Shown: positions 20,335 to 31,496 of the stretch, piece after piece
Position numbering within the stretch: position 1 is the first letter of the stretch
How the letters are laid out: each line of letters opens with the position of its first letter
Assembly (NCBI GenBank): GCA_019925095.2
Contig: CM034412.1
Span: forward strand, 13,988,001 to 14,052,000
Length of the DNA: 64,000 bases
Reading direction: 5' to 3'
DNA from: Dendrolimus kikuchii
Lineage: Eukaryota; Arthropoda; Insecta; Lepidoptera; Lasiocampidae
The notes under the pieces: model-generated
Database searches by the model: none
Told to the model about the DNA's origin: nothing
The model's input: only the letters and a program-made list of their open reading frames with translations
Program-made: the position numbers and the translations under genes

Positions 20335-20823
20335 TAAGGGTGGCCTTTCTCTGGACGGTGTCCAGGAGCGAGAAGCGACTCCCCCCCCAGAATACGACGG
20401 GGAGTTTCTGTCCTAAGCATTGGTTACCCGCCCGAATAAATAATTCCTCTTGTCTACAAACACATGCCAACTTTGCTAAGTAGGCTTAGTGTGCTAATTA
20501 AATATTAACAAAGGTTTAACAGATGTTTAATACTTCATTAAGAAGATAATTAGATTTTCTTTTATATACTTACGTCGTTATCATTAAAGTTTCTTTTAAA
20601 AGACTAACAATGGATTTAATTTCAGCCGAATTTAACAAAGAACTTTTTAACACCCTTTTTTTCTTTGTATTTCTATGGCAACTAGAAAAAGCAATGTACA
20701 CTAAACAAGTTGAGATTTTACGACACAAATAGACAACCCTTCTCCTCGTTTTATACATTAAAAAAAATCTGCACAGGACACTCTCAAAATTCCCACCAAA
20801 AGTTCGCCATATTCTTTTTTTAT

Positions 20824-21105
20824 TGCATGACTTCAGCAGACAGGCAGATGGCCCACTTGATGGAAAGCAGTTACCGTCGCCTATGGACATTTGCAACACC
20901 AAAGGCGCTACAAATGTGCTGCTGCTCTCTTAAGGAAGACTGGAACCTGGTCACTAATGCCGGAACACAACTCAAGCTTGTTATAGTGTGGTAGCCATCC
21001 AGTCGGGCAAATACCCTACCACCTGGCTGTGGGTTATTTTGTCGCCTCTTACGACAGGCCGCCCGGCCGCAGGAAATTGTATTCTTTCTCCTTTCCTGCA
21101 CGGAT
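20824..21105 (-). mobile_element. S1 repeat with small internal deletion
   Basis: Plus-strand boundaries are TTTTATTGCATGACTTCAG and CTGCACGGAT. About 20 bp are lost near 20985. It is complete at both ends, so it is not the missing part of the S1 copy cut by the LINE at 14579. Confidence 0.82.
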
Positions 21106-21170
21106 AGAAGAAAAAGAAGAAATGTTGCTACTTATTTAATATTTTCTTAAGTTTCGCGACTTGTATACGT

Positions 21171-21413
21171 AATAAAACTACGTTTTAACGGGTTTAATCG
21201 CGGTAATTTACTTGGTTTTTATTATTCCGACGTTTCGGCCACTTTTCAGTGGCCGTGATAACAGAAGACAAAGACGTTAAGTCTCAATGAGTATTGTTAA
21301 AGTTTTTATACATCTTCTGTGATCACGTCCACTGAAAAGTGGCCGAAACGTCGGAATAATAAAAATCAAGTAAATTACCGCACTTAAAACCGTTAAACGT
21401 AGTTTTGTTATTT
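21171..21413. mobile_element. foldback MITE, family M, complete
   Basis: The 243-bp unit has inverted arms of about 100 bp: AATAAAACTACGTTTTAACG at the left and GTTAAACGTAGTTTTGTTATT at the right, each with CCGACGTTTCGGCCACTTTTC or its complement. It has no frame of its own. The target duplication is unclear in AT-rich flanks. Confidence 0.78.
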
Positions 21414-21544
21414 GGTATTCATCATCTGAGATAAGTGCTAGCCATTTTGTTTATGGGTTCTTTATGAAGTTAAACCACGCCATTAATATGCAACAAACAG
21501 ACATACCAACACTCGTATATAGTTACATGTTATGTTAGCAATAT

Positions 21545-21989
21545 TGTTACGAGTTGCAGGATTCGAATTAAAATGTCCTTGGAATTACTATAGAATTTAT
21601 TAGAACTATACAAACACGTATAACACAGGTACAAATATAACTGAACACAACTAGTCCAAACATAAGGCACGATTCAATAACACGCGCAAAGTCCGTCACT
21701 AACGTCTTGCTTAGCTTGTGGCCGTCGCTAGATTGCCGATCTCTCTATTGGGGCTTTGCTTTATGCTGCACCGATACAATATGGCTGCCCGACCGCGTAG
21801 ATTGAATTTCTTTGAATCAGTTCCACACACCTGGCTAATGACTGCCATAAAAGATTACAATACACAATGGGCTATTTTCTAATTACAAATTTTAAACACA
21901 AAGTAAACAAAAGAAGTCCAAATGCGGAAAGGTAATAAAGTGTGCTTTTATGGTTTGCAGGTGTGAATCCACTTTTGTCGGTCGTAACA
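21545..21989 (-). mobile_element. solo LTR, ATAT-target family, copy D
   Basis: This 445-bp copy runs TGTTACGAGTTGCAGG to GTCGGTCGTAACA with ATAT on both sides (21541-21544, 21990-21993). In the sense direction AATAAA sits about 60 bp before the 3' end. Confidence 0.85.
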
Positions 21990-22439
21990 ATATAATAATT
22001 ATGTACATAATATAAGCAACTGGATATTTGACACTACAAACTTGCAAATATACCAAAGTTTCAGTAACTATTTGCTAGGGTCTAGTTACTCCGAGAGATT
22101 GTCAATCTATCTTGTTTAAAGCATAGTATTTGCTCCCTGGCTGGGTTATTTACCTGCAAGCGTTGACTCGGTTCCGTTAAGTTTAAATTGCAATCTGAAG
22201 ACTGTAGACTCAAAAATGTTTAGACATGGCAGACAGGAAAAGGAAAATAAATTGAACCGGTTAAACCGGGTACACGACTAGCTCCGGCTCGCCTGGCTCT
22301 CAAGCAGACGTTGAATAAACCACTAGGTGACAACCCTCTGCCCGAAGTCATTCAGGCTATACCTAGTACCAATCGCTGACAGACTACTTAACAATATGGT
22401 GGTGCACCAAGCAGCCCCCATTTAATCACAATCATATCA

Positions 22440-22930
22440 TATCATTCTCCATAGCAACAAAATGAAGGCAGCCCTGTGCGAGTATGGGTCTGTGGAACGA
22501 CGACTCACCTGCACGGGCCACCTGCGTCCTCAATAACAAGCTAAGCAATATATAAGGACGCCCGTGGCAGGCAGGAAGAGACGCAGTAAGATCACCATCG
22601 CGACCACACGCTCCTCACTAGTCGTGAAATCCAATGGCGGCACTCTGCCCGTTGAGGTTCTTGAAAATCAAAGCCATTCTCTATTTTAAACTGTATCTCT
22701 TGGGTGACGTTAGAATCAGTAAATATCAAAATATTTTAAATATCTGTAGTAAATACTGCATTCAATTAATACACGTATATGATTGAACCTGGCACTGTTG
22801 AATAAGAAGACGCTTGTTACAACCACTAAGTATACTATCACACTGACATACATACGTGTGTGTGTGATCAGAGGTTCTACACTTACATGATAACTCTGGT
22901 CACCCTTATAGCAATTTGTGGTAAACGCGA
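22440..22930. repeat. interspersed repeat with TATA-like core
   Basis: The right part (22735-22930) recurs inverted at about 54695-54875, with CTGTTGAATAAGAAGACGC and a CACACGTATGTGTGTCAG-like block. The left part has CAATATATAAGGACGCC with GC-rich sequence downstream, reminiscent of an LTR promoter, but no ends were found. Confidence 0.5.
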
Positions 22931-23364
22931 CGTTCGGTCGTTGACCACACCAGGTTCACTGGTTGACAACGCGCCGTCCACTCGATAAAAAAGATGCTTG
23001 TCGGCTGCCGTATGGCTCTAATAAGCTATGACGCTAAAAACTGTATACATGAGAGGTCTTCTTTTCGGATTAATTCTATCTTCAACCTAAATTAACCGGT
23101 TTTTAGTAACAAAAGATCGTTTAACAGGTTATATGGTATAATCCGGTTTTTGTACACCTACGTAGCGTAGTCGTGTGGTACAGGAAAGATTCAAGGGTAC
23201 ACAAACACGTACGGATATTAGAAAAGATATAAAGAAAGCATTTCTTACGAAATAAGCCGGTTAATGAAGGTTTAAATAAAACTCCTGTAGAGTTAACTCT
23301 CGGAGAAAGCAATAACAAAGATAAAATTATTGCATCTATCTTGAATTATTTTTATACATGCACA
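22931..23364. other. unassigned stretch
   Basis: No coding frame or repeat match was seen. Confidence 0.35.
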
Positions 23365-23622
23365 CATACATACATAACTTTACGCCAGTTCCCTTGCGAA
23401 GGCACGAACAACAGAGCGCCATTCAGGCTTATTCTTACACACCTCACTTGCTTCTTTGACATTCATAACTCTTGTCATGCACGCTCGTCTGTTCTTAAGG
23501 CTCCTGGCATCACCTTCTGCTAGTACACGATCGATTTGATCATGGAAGGTGTGTCGTGGCCTTCCACGACTTCTGCATCCATCCACTTTTGCATTGTATA
23601 TCTGTTTAGTCATTCTTTCATC
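23365..23622 (-). mobile_element. LINE tail with (GTAT)n end, copy c
   Basis: The minus strand encodes MTKQIYNAKVDGCRSRGRPR to RAFARELA, with a short deletion in the AYP part near the end. The 5' truncation is at TTCATCAT, where TTTATAATGAC takes over. Confidence 0.82.
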
Positions 23623-23830
23623 ATTTTATAATGACTATATACTTATAATAATTAGAGTTCCATCTCTAATGGGTCACTTTGAACAATATTTATTTCTCCA
23701 TCAAGAAATAATGCGTCTGACAAGAACGACTTTATGATTTGTTGACTTTGGCCACATTCCAGGACATGTTGTCAAAGATTCTCGGGTACGCAGAGGAGAA
23801 AATTTCTGCGGGGTCATATGGTATATCATA

Positions 23831-24090
23831 CATACATACGTAACTTCACGCCAGTTCCCTTACGGGGTAGGCACGAACAACAGAGCGCCATTCAGGCTTA
23901 TTCTTACACACCTCACTTTCTTCTTTGACATTCATAACTCTTGTCATGCACGCTCGTCTGTTCTTAAGCCTCCTGACATCACCTTCTGCTAGTACACGAT
24001 CAATTTGATCATGGAAGGTGTGTCGTGGCCTTCCACGACATCTGCATCCATCCACTTTTGCATTGTATATCTGTTTAGTCATTCTTTCAT
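23831..24090 (-). mobile_element. LINE tail with (GTAT)n end, copy d
   Basis: It has the same truncation point as copy c because both belong to the duplicated unit. Its reading frame is open to YPVRELA. Confidence 0.82.
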
Positions 24091-24388
24091 CATTTTATAA
24101 TGACTATATACTTATAATAATTAGAGTTCCATCTCTAATGGGTCACTTTGAACAATATTTATTTCTCCATCAAGAAATAATGCGTCTGACAAGAACGACT
24201 TCATGATTTGTTGACTTTGGCCACATTCCAGGACATGTTGTCAAAGATTCTCGGGTACGCAGAGGAGAAAATTTCTGCGGGGTCATATGGTATATCATAA
24301 GTTTATTAATTGGAAGCTGGCCACATCCTCAAACTGTATCATTAAAGGTGTGCGTAATGTTATAACCGTCTCCTGCAAGTAACCAAAT

Positions 24389-24569
24389 TGGCCGTGTACT
24401 AGCAGAAGGTGATGTCAGGAGCCTTAAGAACAGAAGAGCGTGCATGACAAGAGTTATGCATGTCAAAGAAGCAAGTGGGGTGTGTAAGAATAAGCCTGAA
24501 TGGCGCTCTGTCGTTCGTGCCTACCCCGCAAGGGAACTGGCGTGAAGTTATGTATGTATGTATGTATGT
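24389..24569 (+). mobile_element. LINE tail with (GTAT)n end, copy e
   Basis: A short fragment from GTGTACTAGCAGAAGG to GTATGTATGTATGTATGT. AAGTAACCAAAT at 24377-24388 is repeated at 24570-24581 (12-bp target duplication). It lies opposite in orientation to copies c and d. Confidence 0.85.
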
Positions 24570-24581
24570 AAGTAACCAAAT

Positions 24582-25104
24582 AAATAATATAGAAACATGA
24601 TGCTACCCATCTCCTATTCCTGTTTTTATCCCGCAGCCCTCGCCAAGGGACTCGGGCTGCAAGCCTCAGTTCTATTTCAACAGTCTCCGGGTACAGACAT
24701 CTATTTCTAAATCTTTATCAATTCCACTTCCAGTTCTTTGTATTTTAATATATTATTCTAAATCCAAATACATATCACATTTTAACAAAAATAATAATGT
24801 CATCAAAAAATGTAGTTACATCCTGCACTGACGCCGACGAAATGTTACATTACAAATATTATAAATTCTTCTAGTCGATCATCACCCTAAGATCCACTTC
24901 CATAGAAAGTAACACATCATTTACATTAATGTACTAAGCTCGGTCATAATAATAAAGCGATATAATTTAGACGCAGGACCCTTTACATTCGTGTAAAATT
25001 GAGCACGTGTTGAGAGTACGCTGCGTTAAGCAGTTCATATAATGAATTATGAATGCGTGCGGTTAAAGCGTTACGCTTCAATGAATTCTCACCTTTATGA
25101 TACA
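24582..25104. other. unassigned AT-rich stretch
   Basis: No supported gene, repeat or RNA was found. Confidence 0.35.
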
Positions 25105-25858
25105 CTAGCTGTGCCCGCGACGTCGTCCGCGTGGAATTGCTTTCAAAACCCTCCGATTTTGAAACATTCTTCATTGGTGCTCCGCTCCTATTGGTTTTAG
25201 CGTGATGATATATAGCCTATAGCCTTCCTCGATAAATGGGCTATCCAACACTGAAAGAATTTTTCAAATCAGACCAATAGTTCCTGAGATTAGCGCGTAG
25301 TATATCTGGCTACAACACTAATACTTACATTTTAAATATCGCGATATCTTTTGAATGAAACGTCCGAATTGAATAATTCAAAAAGTTCTAGAAAGTTATT
25401 GAATTCGTCTTGAATATGGAGTAATTTATTTTGATAAGGATTAATACCAAGGTACAAAATAAAGAGTTTTTGAAGCGACGGCATTTTAATTATTTAAAAA
25501 AATAAAAGAAAACGCTTATTGTGAGATAACTACAATAGTTAGACATATGGTTACACGATATTTTTTGTAGACGATTATATTCTGCAAAGTGGTAGTACAT
25601 TGTTTTGTTCTATAATCAATAGTTTTCGCAGCGCATGCCGTATAAGGATTTCTTCGGGACATTTTTTTACACCTTGGGCTACATTATTGCACTAGTAAGG
25701 ATCCCTACTTTTTTTGAAAATATAATATAGCCTATAGCCTTCCTCGATAAATGTACCATTCAACACTGAAAGAATTTTTGAAATCGGACCAGTGTTTCCT
25801 GAGATTAGCGCGTTTAAACAAACAAACAAACTCTTCAGCTTTATAATGTTAGTATAGA
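25105..25858 (-). mobile_element. non-autonomous Helitron, complete
   Basis: The minus strand begins TCTATACTAACATTATAAAG and ends with the hairpin region CGCGGACGACGTCGCGGGC then ACAGCTAG. The host bases are A before the TC and T after the CTAG, the standard Helitron insertion site, with no target duplication. No RepHel protein. Its interior matches the complete copy at 63282-63912. Confidence 0.87.
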
Positions 25859-26199
25859 TAGTAACGCGTCATAAATTCGCATCGAGCACAGTCGATTACA
25901 TACATAAAGTAGAAATTAGATTTAATTTTAAAAATTGAATGTATGCTTTCAAGAAATGTTCTTTGCAGAATCGATTTAAGGAATTATCACGACAAATATA
26001 CAATTCAAATGTTTAATACCAATTTCATTTTTATTTTAAAGGTGACATTTCTATTCATACTGAAGGCATGACAGTGCAGAAGATAACGTGACACTGATCA
26101 ATAGTTCAAACTATTGCATCATTAGTTAGACCGCAACGCTTTAACCTCTCCAAATAATCATTAGATGGGAAACCAGAGCATGATTTCTTACAAATAATG

Positions 26200-26461
26200 C
26201 TTGCATCAGTTATACGTTTCGTACGTACGTTCAATCGAGAAATGCACCAGTCGTGTTCTGACTGCGAACGAGGCGTTACTTAGTGCACTTTCGGAGCGAG
26301 TACATTATAACGATTTCTTTCCTTACGGTTTGGTTTTGTTGTATTCGGCTATACATGTAAAAACTGTGAATTACGTGTGTGTAGATCTGATAAACTTTGT
26401 GATTATTCCAAAAGGCATTTTACGAATTTACATCTTATAAATCCCCTGCAAACTCGTAACA
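26200..26461 (+). mobile_element. solo LTR, ATAT-target family, copy E (5'-truncated, diverged)
   Basis: The right end (AAAGGCATTTTACGAATT ... GCAAACTCGTAACA) matches the 3' end of copy F and is followed by ATAT (26462-26465). The left boundary cannot be fixed. Confidence 0.6.
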
Positions 26462-26775
26462 ATATCAACAACTTTCGCAACGGCGAATTAATAAAACACG
26501 CAATTAATCAAAATTAAACAATCTGAAAACATTCCCCGAGGAATGTTTTATTTTTGAAAACCAACACGATTTTATTAATTTGTAAAAGTTTTAATTAACG
26601 GATCGCTGGACGAATTAAGTTCGAAGTTTTGAATTCATTGCGTTATGCGGTTTATCTGTTTAATCATATAAAATGTATTTTTAACTGACTTCATTATGCA
26701 AACTTTAAAACAAATGGAAAAACTAATACATATATGTATAAATAAAAAGAAAAACCTAGCAAATATATTTATAAA

Positions 26776-27110
26776 TCTATACTAATGTTATAAAGAAGAA
26801 ATATTTGTATATTCTTTTTGTATGTTTGTAATCAATAAACTCAAAAATTACTAGACCGATTTCAAAAATTCTTTTACCATTCGAATGCTTCATTATCCCT
26901 GAGCAATAGAGGTTATATTTATTACTAGGAAAAATTAGGAATCCCTACTAAAACTTCAATAATATAACCCAGGGTGTAAAAAAATTAGCCATGAAATGTC
27001 TTTCATCGCATGCGCTGCGAAAACTATTGATGATAGAACAAAAAAATGTTCTACAATATTAAATAATATATCAATACCCTCAAACTTCGCGATACCATAT
27101 ATCCAACTAC
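26776..27110 (+). mobile_element. Helitron 5' part, degraded
   Basis: A|TCTATACTAATGTTATAAAG is a Helitron 5' terminus of the family at 25105. Related interior motifs follow (CGCATGCGCTGCGAAAACTAT). No CTAG end precedes the SINE at 27117. Confidence 0.6.
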
Positions 27111-27116
27111 TTGACG

Positions 27117-27350
27117 GCCTCTGTGGTTGAGCGGGCTAAGCCTTTGCCGGCCGACCTCACTGCAACGCAGAGGCTCCGGGTTCGATTCCTGGTATATTAA
27201 ATTTCGGAAACGTATTTTCTCCGTTATTTACTATGGTCTGGGTGTCTGGGATCGGCCCCAGAGTAGTCCGTTGTATATAATACCCATAACACAAGCGTAA
27301 CTTGCTTAATTTGGGGATATACAATATGTGTGTTTGTCTGCCGATTATTA
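27117..27350 (+). mobile_element. tRNA-derived SINE, family T2
   Basis: The tRNA-like head has TGGTTGAGCGG (A box) and GGTTCGATTCC (B box). A body follows with GGGTGTCTGGGATCGGCCC. Diverged inverted copies at 39650 and 40618 and a head-only relative at 32285 support a family, not a tRNA gene. Confidence 0.75.
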
Positions 27351-27460
27351 TTATATATTATATTAACTATTGTAGATATGCCACTATAATTATTTATTAC
27401 ATTTTAAAAGTTGATAAAATTGCCGACCAAAATCAAGCCACGTTATCCATACCTTTGTAT

Positions 27461-27615
27461 TAATACATACATACATAACTTCACGCCAGTTCCCTTGCGG
27501 GGTAGGCAGGAACAACAGAGCGCCATTCAGACTTATTCTTACACACCTCACTTGCTTCTTTGACATTCATAGCTCTTGTCATGCACGCTCGTCTGTTCTT
27601 AAGGCTCCTGACATC
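27461..27615 (-). mobile_element. LINE tail with (GTAT)n end, copy f
   Basis: The last 150 bp of the LINE family. ACCTTTGTAT at 27451-27460 is repeated at 27616-27625 (10-bp target duplication). Confidence 0.83.
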
Positions 27616-27991
27616 ACCTTTGTATCTGTTAAAATGAGGTCGTGTAACTTGGCACTGGCACCTCAGAAGTCATGCTACATTTGAATTTTTTTGACACCAC
27701 ATGTTTTGATATATTCTTCTGTCCTCTTATGTCTTGCCTTTTATCTTTTCATTCGTGTAACACTAATTAATACATTATAGTATATTAACATCCTTGTTTG
27801 TGCTTATTTGAATAGTGAAAACAGACCACTGCCGATCCTAATTTATCTACAGTATCAATATCAATCCTTATCCAAATAAATCATAACGTATTCAAGACTA
27901 TTTCAATACCTGTAGATTACTGTTTCAATTATTCAATTATTCGTAAGACCTAAAAACGAATTTAAAAATGATAATCTAAACAGAATACTTG

Positions 27992-29424
27992 ACGCTGGAA
28001 TCGGGTTCTAGGATTTTGATGAAATTTTATGTGTGTCCGATTGGATTCCGAGATGGTTTGTTTCACAATTAGACCCGGTAGGTGGCGGTGGAATTGGGTT
28101 CTAGATTTTTATTTTTTCATTGCTGGAATCGGGTTCTAGGATTTTGATGAAATTTTATGTGTGTCCGATTGGATTCCGAGATGGTTTGTTTCACAATTAG
28201 ACCCGGTAGGTGGCGGTGGAATCGGGGTCTAGATTTTTATTTTTTCATTACTGGAATTGGGTTCCAGGATTTTGATGAAATTTTATGTGTGTTCGAGTGA
28301 GTGGTTTAGATTCCGATTGGATTCCGAGATGGTTTGTTTCACAATTAGACCCGGTAGGTGGCGGTGGAATCGGGGTCTAGATTTTTATTTTTTCATTACT
28401 GGAATTGGGTTCCAGGATTTTGATGAAATTTTATGTGTGTTCGAGTGAGTCCCGGGATGGTTTAGATTCACAATTAGACCCGGTATGTGGCGGAGGAATC
28501 GGGGTCTAGATTTTTATTGTTTCATTGCTGGAATCGGGTTCCAGGATTTTGATGAAATTTTATGTGTGTTCGAGTGGGCCCCGGGATGGTTTAGATTCAC
28601 AATTAGACCTGGTAGGTGGCGGTGGAATTGGGTTCTAGATTTTTATTTTTTCATTACTGGAATTGGGTTCCAGGATTTTGATGAAATTTTATGTGTGTTC
28701 GATTGGATTCCGAGATGGTTTGTTTCACAATTAGACCCGGTAGGTGGCGGTGGAATTGGGTTCTAGATTTTTATTTTTTCATTGCTGGAATTGGGTTCCA
28801 GGATTTTGATGAAATTTTATGTGTGTTCGAGTGAGTCCCGGGATGGTTTAGATTCACAATTAGACCCGGTATGTGGCGGTGGAATCGGGGTCTAGATTTT
28901 TATTTCGTCATTGCTGGAATCGGGTTCCAGGATTTTGATGAAATTTTATGTGTGTTCGAGTGGGTCCCGGGATGGTTTAGATTCACAATTAGACCTGCTA
29001 GGTGGCGGTGGAATCGGGGTCTAGATTTTTATTTTTTCATTGCTGGAATCGGGTTCCAGGATTTTGTTGAAATTTTATGTGAGTACGAGTGGGTCCCGGG
29101 ATGGTTTAGTTTCACAATTAGATCCGATAGGTGGCGGTGGAATCGGGGTCTAGATTTTTATTCTTTCATTGCTGGAATCGGGTTCCAGGATTTTGATGAA
29201 ATTTTATGTGTTTGAGTGAGTCGCGGGATGGTTTAGATTCACAATTAGACCCGGTAGGTGGCGGTGGAATTGAGTTCTAAATTTTAATTTTTTCCGGGCT
29301 GGAATCGAGTTCCAGGATTTTGTTGAAATTTTATGTGTGTCCGAGTGGGTCCCGGGATGGTTTAGATTCACCATTAGACCCGGTAGGTGGCGGTGGAATC
29401 GGGTTCTAGATTTTTATTTTTTCA
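27992..29424 (+). repeat. 129-bp minisatellite, about 11 units, Helitron-derived
   Basis: The unit runs GGAATCGGGTTCCAGGATTT, GATGAAATTTTATGTGTG, GATGGTTTAGATTCACAATT, GACCCGGTAGGTGGCGGTGG, TCTAGATTTTTATTTTTTCA. Successive starts are mostly 127-130 bp apart, with one 147-bp unit near 28267 that carries a partial internal duplication. The same string order (GGATGGTTTAGATTCACAAT, GACCCGGTAGGTGGCG, TTCTAGATTTTTATTTTTTC) occurs once or twice in Helitron-like elements at 31497, 47505, 50227, 50768 and 56563. Confidence 0.93.
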
Positions 29425-29911
29425 AAATAAAAATATAATAAATAAAATTTACAAACTCGTGACTATGGTAAGCCCTGGATTTCGTCTCGGGATTACAGTC
29501 GTCTACTCGTTTGTAAAAACCAATTTCCCGCCCTAGTATCATAAATAACTTTCAATATTAAAACAAAAGAAAGATGCTAAATCAGCAATATAGGAAAACA
29601 ATTGTTCGGAATTTGTTGTAAGCTGTGAGCAATTCTCAAGACACCCCCTATTACAACAAAACACAACCCGCTTAGTAATTAGGGTGTATTAATTTCGACA
29701 TGTTTCGACCTGAATAGGACCAACCCTCGGATTTTCGGATAAAGGACTAATAAAGTTGCTTACTCCTCTCGGGGTATTATGGCTGGAGTTATTTTGTGTT
29801 TGTATTATTTCATTAGAAAATAAGTTTGAATTCTGTCTTTCATTGAGTTATTCGTATTAAGTACTAGAAGAAACTGTTCAAAACAAATGTTACGTCACAT
29901 ATATGGAATAA
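29425..29911. other. unassigned stretch
   Basis: No repeat or gene recognised between the minisatellite and the Helitron. Confidence 0.35.
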
Positions 29912-30248
29912 CTAGCTTCTGCGTAACTTCTGCGAACAGTTACTTTGGGCATATCGTGGACTTTTTTTTTAGAACTTTTAAAGGGGAAGAATTCTGTCTC
30001 ACATGATTTTTGCGAAACTTTAACCGTTTACGCAGCGTACGCAGCGGAAGCTCTCAAAAGCAAAAAAAAGCCCGATTTTGAATCATTTTTCATTGGTGCT
30101 CCGCTGCTATTGGTCTTAGCGTGATGATATATAGCCTATAGCCTTCCTCGATAAATGGGCTATTTAACACTGAAAGAAATTTTCAAATCAGACCAGTAGT
30201 TCCTGAGATTAGTGCGTTCAAACAAACAAAGTCTTCAGCTTTATATAT
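29912..30248 (-). mobile_element. Helitron, 5' end lost
   Basis: The CTAG 3' end lies at 29912-29915 (minus sense) with a degraded hairpin. The shared interior GCCTATAGCCTTCCTCGATA is present, and it stops at CTTCAGCTTTATATATT. A second 5' piece of the same family, with the TCTATACTAATATATAAAG terminus, is at 30950-31017. Confidence 0.68.
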
Positions 30249-30251
30249 TTG

Positions 30252-30486
30252 CTACATTTCCTTGATGTTGCAGATGTCCATGAGATGAACCGCCTGCCAG
30301 ATTGCTTGAAAAGTTCACCTGTAAACTTGAAAAATCTACAATGTAAAGTAAATTACATCTACCACGCAATATTACTTAATTTGTAGGTTAAGTAAGGACA
30401 GAAAATTTTGAGTGATTTGGCACCACGTGAATGTATAGATTCATTGTGTTGAGGCAACGAAGCTAAATTAATACAGCTTTGTTAAT
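30252..30486 (+). repeat. repeat X, second copy
   Basis: Inverse of 13430-13672; it lies between the two Helitron pieces. Confidence 0.6.
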
Positions 30487-31017
30487 CTTATATATAAAAT
30501 ATCTCGTGTCACAATGTTCGTTCCCATACTCCTCCGAAACGGCTTGACCGATTCTCATGAAATTTTGTTTGCATATTGGGTAGGTCTGAGAATCGGACAA
30601 CATCTATTTTTCATCCCCCTAAATGTTAAGGGTAGTCCACCCCTAATTTTTTTTGTTTAATTTTTAGATTCATTTTCTTTTTATTTGTTTAGGATACAGC
30701 ATTAAAAAATACACACAATCCTAAATTTTCACCCCTCTACGATTAACCCCTATTTTTTATTTGTTAATTATAAACTTTAATTTTTTTGGCAAGATTTTTA
30801 ATCTTATTTTGTTATGACTTAGAATAAAAATGTTTATATTACTCTTAATTTTCCAACTCTCTACTATCAACCCCTATTTTTCCATCGCGTTTTGTTTTTA
30901 ACAATCTATCGATCAGTTATCTCCGCTAGATGTCTACCGTTGTCAAATCAGACCAGTAGTTCCTGAGATTAGTGCGTTCAAACAAACAAACTCTTCAGCT
31001 TTATATATTAGTATAGA
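30487..31017. repeat. Helitron-like fragments
   Basis: 30487-30620 starts ATCTTATATATAAAATATCT and continues CCTCCGAAACGGCTTGACCG, a Helitron-style 5' end. 30950-31017 is a minus-strand 5' end of the TCTATACTAATAT family. The AT-rich sequence between them is unassigned. Confidence 0.5.
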
Positions 31018-31496
31018 TTTATTGCTACATAATTAGCGAGGTTAACTGAGTAATCTATAGACTTGCCAAAATCTGTCAATATAGAAAACAGAAAAGCTTT
31101 GGAGATGCATCTACGAACATGTTTAGGATTTACATATTTTCACGTAGCATTTAAGATTTCTGTATATGTAGTCTTAAGTTTAATGTTAAATTAATTAAGC
31201 AACAATTACACCTAGAGTACAACACTAGTCGTCTTATTTTGTACTACCCTCCAGCGGTTGAGCCTAGCTCCCGCACGGCGATGGAGCCATGGGCTCTCGC
31301 CTAGTGGTGCGTGACCCTCATCCAACGAGGTAACAGCATCGACCCACCACACACATAAAAAAAATAAACCCCCACAACAAACAAGTTCGAACTTGATGAA
31401 AGCGGGGGCTTGCGCGGGTCGAGCGTGCCGTAGAGTCATATATTTGCTGCAGCGCTACATCGCTTAGACAGTGTTACAGAGAGTAACACACACATA
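31018..31496. other. unassigned stretch with a 75-codon minus frame
   Basis: The minus frame 31212-31439 contains WWVDAVTSLDEGHAPLGESP and is unusually GC-rich for the region. I cannot name it. It may be part of an element, not a gene. Confidence 0.35.

Larger units (their letters stand above)
14580..20440 (-). mobile_element. R1-clade non-LTR retrotransposon, nearly complete
   Basis: A two-ORF LINE: gag-like ORF1 with CCHC knuckles, then ORF2 with an AP-type endonuclease, RT and C-terminal CCHC, in the R1-clade order. It is much more GC-rich than its surroundings. A roughly 187-bp 3' untranslated region has three hairpins and no poly-A tail. The 5' leader before the ORF1 ATG (20332-20334) is short (about 100 bp), so slight 5' truncation is possible. 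There is no (TTAGG)n flank as for TRAS/SART elements and no 28S rDNA flank as for R1 itself. The single ORF1 stop suggests a young copy. Confidence 0.88.
23365..24300. repeat. tandem duplication, 469-bp period
   Basis: Two near-identical units follow each other. Each holds a minus-strand LINE tail (23365-23622, 23831-24090) and about 205 bp of non-LINE sequence (TTATAATGACTATATACT to GGTCATATGGTATATCATA). The offset is 466 bp before and 469 bp after a 3-bp indel in the LINE part. The units begin in CATA microsatellite, a plausible recombination seam. Confidence 0.9.

Noticed and set aside
14580..20440. Calling the LINE TRAS, SART or R1 itself
   Set aside because: No TTAGG or rDNA flank is present; only the R1 clade is supported by motifs.
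27117..27200. Possible tRNA gene
   Set aside because: A and B boxes are present, but the sequence continues into a SINE body and relatives exist in the window; no clean acceptor stem was found.
28485..29215. Long frame encoding a 43-residue repeated peptide across the 129-bp array
   Set aside because: 129 is divisible by three, so any open unit gives a long frame. There is no start context, promoter or homologue, and stops interrupt it in other units.
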